Positions 1 to 16,128 of a stretch of 64,000 nt of DNA are shown here, one piece after another. The stretch is from NCBI GenBank assembly GCA_017562135.1, contig QEYB01001385.1, forward strand, positions 124,001-188,000, written 5' to 3'. The position numbers and the translations under genes were made by a program. This stretch comes from Dipylidium caninum (Eukaryota > Platyhelminthes > Cestoda > Cyclophyllidea > Dipylidiidae). A model generated the notes under the pieces. It was given only the letters and a program-made list of their open reading frames with translations. It did no database searches and was not told the DNA's origin. How positions within the stretch are numbered: position 1 is the stretch's first letter; each line of letters begins with the position of its first letter.

Positions 1-966
1 CCTCTTTCGACGACCGCATTACACCACACGTGATCCCTCTACATTTTCCTCTTTCCTAACTCCACAGTGTAACTATCAACCATGCGGGGATAAGCAAGAA
101 GACTCTGTGCCTAATTAACTGTCCTGAGGCTGTTGGACAATTTTCGCTCTGTGGTAGCCAGATGAAGGGCGGTGCCATGTGAATATGTGACAGTCAGCGA
201 GAAGGCACGCACTTAAACGGGTGTACGCGGCTCTGGGACGTGGACACAACATTTCCCACGTAAATGTGTGTGTTAGTCTTCATTGGATTGGCACAACCGG
301 ATGTGTTGGATAGGATGCCAATTTGTAATTATGAGGTGGAGCAAAGACTCTTTTGGGATGTGAGATTAAGGAAGCTTTCCTGATGTTTAACAGGTGAATA
401 AAGCCTTCAACATGGTTATGGCTATTGACGTCGGTATTGGGTCGAAAACTATGAAACGGGCTCTGTCAAAAGATCTGCGTACCGTAAATAAAAAAAATAA
501 AAAGGGGATGTCGCAAGTGCAAGTTCGTATTTTCGTTACTTCCTTCGCAATGCACGTTTGCCGCCTTTTTTAAACCAAATCATCGCTTGCCGCCTAAGCC
601 GAAATTTTGTCAAAAAAAAACATTCTGACTGACATATGGTGGAATGGCCGAGGAGTGATCAGCCTTCATTCTTGCCTTCCTACGAACAGGGGAAAGCATA
701 ACAACGGCGGGAGAAAATTAATGTGGTGCATGATAAAGTCATGGAGAAAAAATAGCCGTCACCGCTCAATCGGCCTAATGACAATTCACGGTGGCCACAA
801 AGAGCTTCAATTACTTTTGACAAATCAAATAACGGTAATTATTTCGATTAAATACGATAGATAGTGTGAATAATTGAGCTTTTGTATTTATTTCTATCCA
901 TCTTCCCTTTCATTGTTTCCAACCTTATACGCGGCGACAGTGGAATTGTCTTCTCCCTCGATATAC
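1..966. other. Left edge; no exon assigned
   Basis: This stretch lies downstream of the last androglobin exon I could place on the minus strand. The remaining C-terminal exons of that gene may be here or beyond the window edge. I saw no splice-consistent coding segment in it. An open frame at 607-864 on the plus strand starts with TTG, has no recognisable similarity and is probably chance. Confidence 0.4.
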
Positions 967-3900
967 GTGGACAAGTGAAAGGTCAAACCGCCAATTATTC
1001 CACATGTTGAAGTGCGTAGGCACTTTTTGAGTAGAATAATTAAGTTGCACTCGAGGATCTTCATTCGGAAAAGGTGTAGGTAACATTAATTTCCTGCCTA
1101 GTTCTTCATATTCTAAACCCCTCTTCTAGTATTCCAAAGACCCACGTCTGAGTGAACATACGAGGTAGGTAAGTTCAAGGGGGACGGCGACTTCCTACCA
1201 TGATTCCTTCCAGTGTAATTCTCAAATAACCCTCTCGAGTTAGCATGATTCTCAAGCTCTGTGATCAGATCTAGGGCCTCTTCCGTATCTCAATCTTTCC
1301 TAGATGGTTATGGATTTCACCAAATAAGTACGTCCACTAAACTCATAAGAAAAAGGTGTTCTCCTCCTTTTTTGTCCCACAAACGACCCTCAGTGCCTTT
1401 GCCATGGATAGAACTGCCATTCATTTTATTAGGTAGCAAGGGAAAGGCGACCAACTTACCTTCGGAGAGTAAAAACTTGCACACTCTCAGGACGCGTCTG
1501 GTGAATTGACCACGAAAGAGGGCTTGAAAGGCAATGATTCCTTTAACCGTTGAATCTGCCCATTCTCTCCCACCTTTAGGCCTTCAAAACATTATTTTTT
1601 CCTAGAAATCACTCCTACCTGATTTCTTCTCTGGACTTGACCTCGGACTTACCTAAAATTGTGTTAAAATTGTGCTATAAAATCGTCATTCCGTTCCTTT
1701 AAGAAAAATTTCTCAAGTAAAGCATATACGATGCCAAAATTAATTGGCATTTCGAAAATTTCCCCATTAGTTTTTCTTGACGCAATCAGAGTAACCCAAA
1801 TACCTGCTGATTCCATTAGCCACAGAAAATTGCTAAGAAGTGAAAAATGAGGATACCTCAATGGAGGAATTATGCAGACAGATTTTAAATGATTCTTGAA
1901 GCAAACACAAGAACCTCCAAATGTTGTTACCTGCAGATATTTTCAACACAGCGGTTGGGTCGTTGACCAACACCTTCCAGGAAAAATTTGCATCCGCTGC
2001 TATTCCTAACTCCTTACTATCTGCATTTCGTTGTATTAACCTCCCAATATTATTTATAGTCGCCTACAAAAGGTAAAGCATTGTGTTAATGCAGTGCCGT
2101 AATAGTACTTTCAAGTAAAGACAGGGTTACAAAAAAACGCGTCGTATGTTAGTGTCATGTGTTAATAAACCGTCGAGTCCTCTTTTCTCACATTTTCTAT
2201 TAATTTAATCGGCTTGAATGTAAAAATCTCCTCCAAAAGACGGGTGAATGAATTCTGCATACTACTATGACGACTTGTCGAATAGTCATTCATTTCAACG
2301 GAATCGATGATATCTTGTGCTATTCCGCAAAAGGTTTCTATAAGTTTTTTTCCATTACAGACGTTTCCCAAGGGTTCCCCAATTGCTTCCTTCAAACATG
2401 CTTCCATTGACCCAAGCACAAGACGATTTTTTCGGCATTTGCACACAGTCCGAATAAGGTTACGGAGGCAGCCAATGACGTTTCAAGGAAAATGCGATAG
2501 GTGTGACGGCCTGGTGGCAATCTTAAGCTTGCTGATTGGTAGTCCTCTGCGGTCAGCGTCACGATTGGTGCTTGCCGGTAGGGTGACAGCCAATCAGCGG
2601 GTTCGATTACGGCCTTCGAATGGGTCCCACCTTATAATAAATTAATTACGTTTTAGTTGAAAAATTTGATAACTTGTGGATGCATTTAATCGCAGTAGGC
2701 TTTAACATGGTTATCTAATTTTGTGTACTGGAAATTTGGATGAAACTTTTGTGGTTCTCATTAGATAACAGTAATTCTAAGGAGTTCAGGCAGCGTAGGT
2801 GGAATGCAATCGAGCTTTACCAATGAAGGAAATTTAAAGGGAAGGTATGAAGATCCTGATCTCACCCAGGTTCTTACAGGCATTGGCGTGGAAATCAACA
2901 AGCACATCGAGAGCGTTGAGGCTTTCAATGAAGAGATATTTTTCCTCTAGTTTCACCGTTTCATCCTCCTCACATTGTGAAGCCTTTTCATGTTATTTAT
3001 TGGAGGCTTGTCTTACCTTAACATTTGTCAGTGTTTTACAGAAGGCCAACTTTTCAGGGTCGTAAAATATTCTCAGTTTTCTAGAGGCCCAAAACTCACG
3101 TGATTAATTTGCGCGAGGTGAAATAATTTTATTCACACAGAAAAAAGAACTCACTTAAAGTACTTGCAGATATCTTCGATATCAAACCATGCCTCTACGA
3201 TGAAAACAGATTTCTCGGCACAACGATGGCTTTACTAACATCAAAGCGAAATTTTTCACAGTACTTACCCACTTCCATGTCCCATGGACCCTCGTGCTAC
3301 AATTTAGAGTAATGCATGTTAATTCCTATGCTCATTGTAGCCATAGCACACAGCTGAGATTGGCTTTTCACGTGCGATTGTCGAGTGCAACTAAACAGTG
3401 AATTTCGTCTAGTGCTCCTAGAATCGTGTTTGTCGCATGCATTTCCATAGGGGAAAGAGGTGTCTACTCTCGATATAGGTTACAACACTGCTTACAGCTG
3501 CTTGAGTAACGTCCACTTTGGTCTCTTCCTGCACATCCTCAAGTTTCTTTTCATCGCTAAACAATATGACTGATTTGAGAGGCTCATGGAATTATACAAA
3601 GAGATTATACTTATGATATCCCTTAAATATCCAGTCCATCGTGACACAGAGTTTAACGTCAATTCGCTGGTATAAGCATGTGTTTAAGCAGTCTAATCCA
3701 CAAATCAGTGATCAAGAAGGGAAGTGTCAACAGCATAGTGTTCAAACATCATCGACTCGCAGCGGAAGTGAGTACGCATTCTTCTGTCACCTATTTTTAT
3801 CTGCATAGGCCTACAAACACGACCTCAGGACAGATTGTGTATTTGCTGTGTGTGTTTGTTTGCATATAACTACACAGTTCAGTATCCAGACCTAATGATA

Positions 3901-6258
3901 ATGAGTCGTGGTCATCTAAGACACGATAGTTTCGAAAGGTGGTGGAAATAGTAGATCCTCTAGCGCCTGCGGTGAGAGGAGAGACCACTGGATGCAGTAG
4001 TATAGATAGGAGATGGTGATTTAGGGTGGACGATGCACATTGTTTTGTGCTGGAAGTGTCATTTGTCACTCAGACCAAAAAATAATTGAATGTGGAATTG
4101 ATGCGTGTCTTTTTTACTTTAAAGGTGAAAATAGCATTCACTCGTCATTAATGGTTTAACTGTTTAAAGTAAGCATATAGAGAAGCATGCTTTGACATAA
4201 ATAAACACTTCTTTTATCTTTGCAAGCGCATATCGTGGTTCACCTGACGGATTTTGGGAAGTTTTGGGCGTCAATAAAACCTCTTATAAATAGAGGTTTT
4301 ACAAAGAAATCCCGTGATGCATCAAAGTCTTACTCGTGGAATGTGCTTCGCAGCAAGTGGATAAGGAGCGATCTTATTGGTTCGCGTTCTGTGTCCTTTC
4401 TCAAACTTTTTGGGGGTCCCCGAATTTGCTTCCAGGCTGGGGCAGGTGGAAGGCTATCAGGGTCAATGAGAGGACGATGTCGTCGAGATTTCAGAAGGAA
4501 TTTTTGCGGTGACATCTCTAATTTGGCCAAGAAATTTGCTCCTACCCCAATTCTCTACAAAATCAACATTTAATACTAAAGAATGAACAGCCTCGAGTAT
4601 TTCAATAGTTAACGAATGTTAAACCTTAATTAAAAAATCCAGGCTCAAATCAGATGGGTTTCTGACTCTAGTTTTAGAATTCTTTACTACAGTCAGACCC
4701 TATTTCCTGTAGAACGTAAGATAGAGAGACAGAAAAATTGTGGTTTTTAAACATCCTACACTCAATTGTTGCAATCTCGCGACAAAACTCTGTTTTTGCG
4801 CATTAAAATTTTATAGCGTAGTTCTCGGAACCACGGAATTGTCTGTCGAGCAGCTTCGAATGTTGTGGTAGAAATACCATCCTGAAATTTTATCTCCTAA
4901 AGCCTAACTTATTGAGATAGTTAAAAACGTTTCTGCCTTACTATTTGCTTTAAAATTCTCCCAATGAATGCAGTTGAGAGTGGCAGTAGTTAAGAGTAGT
5001 TAAGTTTATCATGTGTTGATATCACAATTAGCATTAGGCTCCCAATAACCTTACTGTGTTTTCGCATAACGAAGTATTACTCCAGGTTTCCAGTTCAGCA
5101 AATACCACAGAGGTGAAGTTGTTCAGTAAACCCTCTTTCATAGAGCTCTGGCTAGTTTCTGTCTTGTTTTTCTGCCACTCCGGCAGAAGTTGTTGTAAAA
5201 GGGCCCATGTTTCCGCAGCCCGTAGTCGACTAGATAAGTGGGTGAAATACCATTATTTTTTTCTACTTTAACGTAATCACTTGACATGGCCATCCCGTCA
5301 AACAGGCGAATGTAGAAAAGCTTTGTTGTGATCTTAAAGTTTAACTAAAGAGAGGCGGATGGAAGTTACTCAAGGGAAGCGACTTTCAGAAGGGCTTTGC
5401 AGAGAAGGGGTAACCACAATTCGTTCGACTTGAGCCATGGCAGCGATTTCTGTTTATTTTCAAATACCGCTAAGCGATCGTCCACGTCAACCCTTCTCCA
5501 GGCTCCCATCACATACAACTTACAGGAGTATTTGCCGTTTGGATTGTAAAGAACTGTTGTTTCTCCGCTTTTGCTTTTAGTTTGCGGATATATCCTCAAC
5601 CATGGGGAAAAATACGTCCTATAATCTCGATATATGTTAAGTAAGCTTACTCCTTTCCTAAAACAAGTGCCAAAATATCCGCATGAATTGGGTATAACTG
5701 ACGCCTTACAAATGGTGGTACATTGTCAAAGGCTTCAATTAGTTCTCGCCCATCAGGAGGTCTAGAAAAAACAACAGGACTCCTTTTCACTATTTCGCCG
5801 AGTCGCACAATTGGTGTGAACTTCAGAGTATTTGTGGCAAAAAGCTGCGCCGGATCAACGTACAGTTTTTTGCCCTTCATGATCTACAATACAAAGTAGC
5901 CAGTTTCGGAAAAGTTACAATATCAGAGAGTTAAAGATGACAATACAGACCATTTTCCCGCTTTATTGGCAATGATGTGATGCTCTCGTGCATCATAACG
6001 TCAACTTGCCATTAAAAACTTATAAGTTTGTAAAAATTTTGGTAATGTGACTAGATTTTCGGCACACAAAATATTATGTATTTGTTGTATGTTACTAAAT
6101 AACACAACTACACTTTAGAAATACTGATGCTGCTGCCATAATATTACCTTTTTAGTTTTAGTAGACTTCTGATCGGAGTTTTTAAGGTCCTTATTGTCAT
6201 CGTCTACAGTCCACGTCTCTAATTCTATTTCTTCATCTGACCACAAGCTCAAGGTCAT
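967..6258 (-). CDS. ADGB: Androglobin-like protein (calpain-like plus IQ/globin region), 3' end not found
   Basis: Androglobin is a large chimeric protein with an N-terminal calpain-like region and a rearranged globin domain interrupted by an IQ motif; in vertebrates it is linked to sperm flagella. Exons I can join by splice site and phase (minus strand): 6258-6148, 5883-5651, 5618-5370, 5332-5267, 5229-5055, 4554-4334, 3296-3269, 3194-3155, 3071-3017, 2983-2866, 2630-about 2430, about 2425-2192, 1856-1804, 1555-1460, 1288-1199, 1097-967. Tentative exons: 4881-about 4790 and 4282-4244. The start ATG at 6258 gives MTLSLWSDEEIELETW, like the family's N-terminal W-S-E-x-D/E-I motif. Family motifs follow in order: SPWLRIYP; YNPNGKY...KLYVMGAWRR...DD (residues about 139-160); LTGW; TWALLQQLLPEWQ; PPAPAWKQIR; WFDIEDICKYF; YLFIESLN; RLPPGRH. 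The exon 1555-1460 has an IQ-type FQALFRGQFTRR. Introns are often 32-37 bp. Not settled: a frame change near 2430, the join into 1856, and the C-terminal exons. Confidence 0.76.
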
Positions 6259-7279
6259 TTTGGTTGCCCTTTGAAAAGCGCCCGTAATCAAATATGTTTA
6301 TCCACACCTTCAGACGGCAAATACAAACAAGGAAATTAAAAATAGGCTATCACAGGCAAAGTATTCTAACGTTATATACGCGCCAATTTATGGGCCGGTT
6401 AAGTCCGTCTACATGAACAGTGTAAGGAACAGTAGAAACCGCCAAAACGGCATTAGTGCTATTATTTAGCAATTCAAGGCTCAATTCCTATTGCTATATA
6501 CGTCTGTAGTACTCTTACGATTATTTTCACATACGAATGTTCACGCATAAACTGCTTCGGGACAGCAGATTAGTTTCCGCTCGTGCGATTACTGTCCCTG
6601 TATTACGTCTGCATCTACGCCCTCTCAGATTATTCCACGTAACTCATCCGGATCGTCGCCGTGTTATGAGATACCATCAATCCTATTGCACTTACTGTTG
6701 CCCGTGAAAGCTTCATTAAAACAATCTTACACATTGCAACACTATCTAGTTTGCTAACTTCGTGGGTTTTCAACGGTTAACAAGTCCGCTTCGGCTTGTT
6801 GTCAATACAATACCTCCATAAAGTGTCGCAGCGCCAAATATAGTTGGAGCAAAATGTTATGTTTTGAATTCTCGTAACGTACGTGGAGACATTTAAGTAT
6901 TCCAGCGGTTTTAGTCGCTACTTCTCTAAAATTTCATGATATCGCAGACTCGTTTTCTGAGCAATTTGGAGAAGTCCCGAAAACCCTGCGTAACGCTCAA
7001 ATCACCTCATAACCTCATTCCCACCCATGAAATTTGGCCACTAAATCCTCTTTACAAAATCCAGAAATATTTTTTATCTAAATTGTAATTTTAAACAAAT
7101 TTACTTTGGATATATGTGTGGTTTTTAATCATCATGATAACTTTTTAAATATATTTTCTTTATCATATCCTTCTAGGTAGCTCTAAAGTGATTGGTTGAA
7201 ATTACTATATATTCTAAATTCTGGGCGCTCTTTCTGACCCGTCTGTTCATGTTATGTTGTTCGATCTCGAGGTGCTCTG
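6259..7279. promoter_or_regulatory. Shared spacer between divergent ADGB-like and PFKFB genes
   Basis: About 1.0 kb separates the ATG of the androglobin-like gene (minus, 6258) from the proposed ATG of the PFKFB gene (plus, 7280). Both genes must be transcribed outward from this spacer, so it should contain both promoters or one bidirectional promoter. I see no clear TATA box, CpG-rich core or repeat. The role is inferred from gene orientation only. Confidence 0.45.
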
Positions 7280-9746
<2,467 letters not shown>

Positions 9747-12700
9747 CCTTGCGGAGAAGTGTGTCTGACACTTCACGGTTCTTCTCCTGCCAGCCTGCCG
9801 GAAGGTTTTTGTTCTGAACAAATAACGCACCTTTTCAGTAGACCGATCCTGCCAATCCGATTAAATCCCGATCGTATAATAATAAGTAATATCTGGTGGG
9901 ACATTGCCCTCATTAGTTATCTCCAGGGGACCATAAATTGGCTGACCTCGTAACCTAATCCCCAAATCAAGTAGGTTCGTTTGTAAGCTTTTAAATTTTT
10001 CCAGAGTTGAGAATAAGCATCACAAATATCACTATCAATACATAACCCAATACCTTCCATATTCAAGCCTATAGGCATGCTGACCACGCAGGATTAAATT
10101 GATGGAAGTGACTTTTTTTCAAGCTTTTTGAGTAACGTTAACAACACCCTATCTACATCCTTGTATGAACTGGCACCTGAATATTTGGTTAAATGAATGC
10201 TAATTTAGAACAACTCCCGATTAGAATGATTCCTTTATTATCTGGGGACCCGGTAAAACAGACAGTTTGAGTGCCTGCAGTAAAATCAGCCAATTCTTTT
10301 TATTTCCGGAGGCTGATAAATGCTTGCTTCCATACCCTCCAACTTTTTGGTCCATCCCGCAAGGATGTGACTGAAAGGAAAAAGACACACTACCGTCTTT
10401 ACACCTCGACTTGGGATACCATTCTTATGAGCTGAAAAGTACTTTGCCTTTATGTGTAAGTATGCATGCAAAACTACCCCAAAACTATTCCCTTTTTCAT
10501 TTAAAAGTTCACACAAAACATCAGGTTTTGCACTCGTCAGAGTTCTCCGAAGACGAAGTTATATGCGGCTGACATCACGTATACAAACACGGGCGAAGGG
10601 GAGTAAACAACTGTATTGGCTATCCACCCCCCCCCTCGCCCTTCCTCCTCCCCTACCGGATGAATAAACATGCGAGGAGGAAAGGAGTTCATCCTTGACG
10701 TCTTATTAACATTAACGGTAAAGGATTAACGCGGTTGATTATCTTTGGAAGGTGCGGGAAGGTGTGAAACGAATGTTACTTTTACTTGTGCAAAATTCCA
10801 TGTTTTCTAATGATAGAAGCGAATTTGTTAACTCACCTTATCAATCCAGAAATTGGGCGCTGAAAAATTCCCTTACGAGAAATTGAAGTTGCTGTTTTAC
10901 TTTGAGCTAAAGAATTTCACCGGAAAAAAACCGTAAAATAGATACCATTAGACCATATCTCGGTTAGTTGGCTTTTATCCTTATAATGGAGATTTGGCCT
11001 TCTGGTCATGAAAGGTCAACATGCCTTTATAAAAGCATTAACGCCACGTGACTTTATTTTGTTGCAAGTGGAAATTCAAGTACATATTTAGGTGTTAACT
11101 CATCGCCTCCTCTACGATTACTGTAAGTGTAATGGCGTAGAAAGAATTTATACCGCCCTGTCTCCTCTTTTCCTCCTCCTTGTCCCAACAAATCGTCTCT
11201 CAGGCGAATACCAATCCCACGTGTCTTTAGGGAAATGAAGGCTCCTTATAGCTGCTTCTTCTTACTAACCTGCTGTATATGTGACCTTCCTTTATCAAAA
11301 TGGTGTCCTACTGGGAGACTTGGATGAAATTTAAAAAGTAGAAAACACATATAGGCTTTTATATTTTCAGATGGCGCTTTTGTGTACTTGCTTCTTGAAT
11401 TGCATAACAACAAATAAGTCCTTTTTGTCCACAAATGGTTTGTTGCTTAGGAAGAGCTGCCAATGGGAAATTACGAGGAACAGGCAACTCCACAAATCGT
11501 TAAACAGACAATTTTGCCTTTCGTAACGTGTAAACAGTGGCATGGGGGAGTTAAAAAACAATTCCCCTTTGTCTTTCCTTTCCCCGTTCTACCCTAATCC
11601 CTTTTCTTCCTCTTTAGTATTATCCTCTCTCCTAAGTTGATATGAGGGCTTGCAGACTATGTTTTTCTTTTATTGTGCCAGTTGCACAGTTACCCCTTGT
11701 GCTCAACGGCTAATGAAATTAGGGCTTCAGTAGCAGGCCAAAATACTTTCCAAGAGTTTTGACCATATTTTGTTAGTAGGAATGTGAAAAGTAATTATTC
11801 TGGTCACTGGTTCCACTCTTTTGTTTGTTAAAGTATAATTTTATATCTTCATTGAGACACAAGTTTATATGCGCTTGACATTGAAGTTTTAGGATCCAAC
11901 ATTGCCATCAGTAACCTGTGTTCTGTCATAAACCGTTCGAGCCTAATGCTTTTACTTGAATTTTGAATCCAATCGGTTTAGGCAAAGATGAGCACTAGTA
12001 GTTGGTCTACGAGTTTGGGAGGATTGAATTTGAACTCGGAGTATCCGACGTGTTCTATGTTCCATTGTTCAGTTTTGTGGGATCGAGGCACATTGTGCTC
12101 CTGCCCTCCCTTCCCCCCCCTCCCCCCATTAAGATTCACACGTTGATTATACACCTATGGGCACACTGATTGCTGCTTTAAGGAACAATGGAACATGCTC
12201 TAGTCATTCACTACCCTTGATCGGGCAGGGGAGAGAAGATGAGGCAGAGGACACGTGATTATAACCTGCTTCTCTTACTTTCCCACTGCTCTTTCTGCGC
12301 CTGCGAAAATCCAGGCGGATACAACTGACGTAAGTACCCATTGGCTGATTGGCGCAGCTTGCATCTATCCCCTCCTCCTCCTCCTTCTCTTCCCCCTCCT
12401 GCACCTTCATTCGATGTCTTTTGAATAGCCTTTTCGATTCTCTTTCACCTTCAATCGCCTCTCTTAACAACTATGTATATTTTTTAGTGCTGTTATCCGC
12501 GGTTCTTCGTGGGGTATTTAATTTTTCTCTGTCCAAATTTCAGAATCCAAACGAGGTTCCCAGTCCCTTCGAGGCCTTAAAAACGATTCCGCCGAAATAT
12601 TAGACGACTTGGCAATCTCGAAGGTGCCTAAATCCTCTTTCCCTTTTGCCTCTGGCATAAGTTACTTTTTATTTTAAAGTAACAATATCGTTTTTTTTGT

Positions 12701-15700
12701 TTTAGCAAATGTTACCAGCAATTAAGTCATGAGTGCCGCAAGTCTTCCCTTATCCATTTACCTTTCTCATCTGAGTTCCTTTTTTCTAAAACGATTTTTT
12801 CAGGCAGATAGTCCTGTGTATTTATGATCATTAATAGTTTGAGTAGTTTTTAATCTGTTGTTAAATACTTGGGTTCAGACGAGTTTGTGCCTGAGGAAAT
12901 GGTCCATGACAAAATTAAAGAAGCAGTATGACCGATGGCAAATAATTCCCAGAAAAACGTATTTTTCTTCGTAAGAAAGCAATGAAATAGCGTCCTGAAC
13001 CGTTTGTGATTGCCTTCTTAAATGCGCCCTTTTGTGTACGCTTGGGAACTTGGTTATTTACACTCCGAGTGCTACTTTTACTCACTTATTCTGTAGTCAA
13101 GCAATTGCCAGGGGAAAATGCCGCAATAAATCTGTTTAAATTGGGTTTTCTGGTCTTTTTATGAAGGACTCACGGTAAGATGTTTTGGGGCTTGGACATT
13201 TCCCATTGTGCTCATAAAAAAGCATACCAAGTAACGGGAAGAGTTATGTGGAACGACATCACCGACACCTTATCTCGTAAATGGTCTTCCTTACGTCTCC
13301 TTCAACCGTACTTTCCTCCTATTTGCGTTAATAGGAGGAATTGAAAGAAGGAAACTGGAGTCAGGCGCACTCAATGCTTTCTTCCGAACATTCTCTAATT
13401 TGGCATTAGTTAAGGAAAGGTCCTCTGCCTGCCTCAGGGAAAACTCTTAAAGTGGTAGGTGAAACACTTCCCAGGAGCAATGAGCTCATCCGGAGGGTGC
13501 TTATTTGTCTGTTTGCAGAAGAGGAGGGTGCAAATTGAGTTTATTTTGCAAGGTGATACCTTAACTGGTGATGATGGCCTGGGAGAGGTGTATGTCGACA
13601 AACATCTCTGAATGGTACTGGGTGGTGCTTGTTGACCACATGAATGTCCTCGAAAGTATACTACAACTTTGACATGTTGGATAAGCAAGTATTTTTTCCA
13701 CTGGTGGGTCTAAGGGGAGGTGTGTCGGTGACATTCAGACGAATCGACATAAAAATTGTGCGTCTGCCGACTAGATGGTGTCATATACGTTTATATTAGT
13801 GGCGGAAGGCGACGGTATTTCACGGGTGCCTTAGTTGTTTACGCCAAATCAGTAAATTAAATAGTGGAAGCTCTGGATCAGAGGACGATTACACTTTACC
13901 TTTTTGGACAGCATAATTAAATGGGTCAGTGACAGTCTCCGGAATAGGCTTGAAGGTGTCCCCTCGCATTCCAATTGACACAAGGTCAGTTAAGAAAAGT
14001 AGACGTGGATGCATATGTGGAAGGTCATTCAATAGAAGAAATAATAAGCGGTTTAGTACAACTCGAGTACCAGGCCTCTCCAAACAGTTAAACATCATGT
14101 GAAACTCCAAAGTTGGGTTTTTAAGTGGGCAAATTGACTAAACTGGTCTCTTGACAGGCTCACGATCATTCCAACTACCGGTACGGTAAAATATCCCAAC
14201 AAACTTGTTAATTAACGCCTCGGCTACGAGTTATCCGTCAAACGCGATAGAATTTTGAAAGCAGAAAACCTCTTTCCCGTTGTCATCGCAGGGGATTTCC
14301 GATTACCTCTGTGTGAAATTGAAATTGGCCTGAGAAAAGAGCCTGAAATTGTCGTCTGATGGTAGGGGAAAAATCATGGAAGAATGGACTGCCAGCTTGC
14401 TAAAATCCCACACGCACACCAACTGGCGCGAGCTGATCACCCTGATGACTCCGCTGTCTGGGACAAATTGTCGAGGCTGGGGCGTGTGTGCCTGTTCATG
14501 TCACCTGTTGCTGCCGCATCTCGTGTCGAACAACTGTTCATTGCATTTCGCCGCCTTCCTCTGAGTTAATGGCTCCCTTTTCAGCCAGCCCGCTCGTTTG
14601 TTCCTCCCTCAGGTAGGTAGCAACTTTTCCGGGAATTGAACACCCACGAGGCGGTGTTTTTTCGCCTGACGACGGTCCCGAGTCGTCAGGACATCAGAGC
14701 CGACATGAACACTCAATTTCCTTGGCACCCTTTCGGTGGAATTATCCTCCTCTATCTGTCCCGGGCATCACGATGGCTGACGCCGTTTCGCGTTTGCATT
14801 GCCTAAGTACGGCAAAACCCCTCCTTTTTCATACAAACGGCGAGCTGTCTTGATAAATAATGCGGCTCACAGCATGAGCGGCAGAAACGGAGTTTAATAT
14901 CTGAGTCGAAAGAGAATGATAATGTCGAGCTAGTTGAGGAGGCGACATTGAAATCTGTGCCTCTGCTCCACCTTGTGAGGAATAACTCAGAGTTTTCCTC
15001 TTCCCATGTAGAGAATACTACCCAATGAGGTGGGGTGAATGGGTCAAGTGAGGAATACAAACTCACCTTAGGATGTAAATTCTACCCTCCGAAAGAGTTT
15101 CATGCTTCTCGACGCGCACACATTTCCTCCACAAAATGTGCATCCACTTTCGTTGTAGACTTTAAAGAGGCAGAATGACTTTTTTCCACTTTCGCCTAAC
15201 GATTGGATATAATAATCAGAAATTTTGTTACTCTGTGGTGACACACAGAATATTTTGCTTTCTGGTAGAGAACACACGCTTTCAACGCTTTGTGGCCCAC
15301 CATATCCGCAAAGGGAACCTCGAGGCCCTCCAAAGAGGCAACAGGAGAGGCGAGGCGCATTTTTGTGTAGGCATCACATGCCTTTAGGGTCGAAAGCGGC
15401 TTAATTACCAAGTGACAGGGAAGAGACGTTAAAGTGGGCGTAAGAGAGGAAACTTCCACCACGCCGCATCTCAACAATGCCGCCAGCTTAACGAAACTAG
15501 TCTACGCGTGTCATCCAACCAGAAGCTATCAAATCTGTCAAAACAACTGCTTCACACCAGCAAAAAATGAATCGCGACTGATGGCAGCCGGGCGAAAAAG
15601 GTGAGGTGGATTTGGAAGGAGGTAGATTTTTGTCTCTGTGCCATCTGTACGGCTTTCATGTTTCGGCACGACGTCTAAAATGTGCCTTCGTCGTGGATAG

Positions 15701-16100
15701 ACCTTCCCAGGTCAGGTCCCAAGTCCCCATTCCAATTCCTTCTACCGCAACTGCAGTCTTTGGAACTCTGTTGCCTGTGCAGGAAGGCAAGCTAGTAAAG
15801 GCGAGAAAAGAGAGGAGAGCATAAATTTCTTTCCTTCCGCGCGGTATACCCGGCAACGCAGAACCCAAGCATACGGTCTTTTACTGACAGCTCTGTATTT
15901 CAGCTCAAGGCGGATCCTTTCGAAATGTGAGGTCCACATGCTTCAGCGACATAAGTTGACATCGCTGCTGGGTCGTATTTACAATTTACGGCTCCGTGGG
16001 GTGAAGTGCTGAAGGGAGGATTAAATTACTTGTTAGCTTTTGGTTGTTTAACGGTGTCAAGAGGATTAGTAGTGATTAAATAAAAGTAGCAAAGGTGAAG
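9747..16100. other. Gene-poor stretch, left part
   Basis: I see no protein-coding exon that can be supported. Open frames on both strands are short, lack family motifs and do not join through splice sites. There is a short C-rich tract near 12,110-12,127. Part of the start may be 3' untranslated sequence of PFKFB, but I could not place a polyadenylation signal with confidence. Confidence 0.5.
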
Positions 16101-16128
16101 CCCATTCATTCGCATGCAAATGAATGGG
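16101..16128. repeat. 28-bp near-perfect palindrome with an octamer site
   Basis: The 10-base arms CCCATTCATT (16101-16110) and AATGAATGGG (16119-16128) are exact reverse complements around an 8-base centre that is itself nearly symmetric. The right half contains ATGCAAAT (16114-16121), the consensus octamer bound by POU-family factors in animals. It could fold as a cruciform or bind a dimer. Regulatory function is inference. Confidence 0.75.

Noticed and set aside
2581..2615. GGTTCGATT sequence resembling a tRNA T-loop
   Set aside because: No matching tRNA arms around it; it lies inside an androglobin exon.
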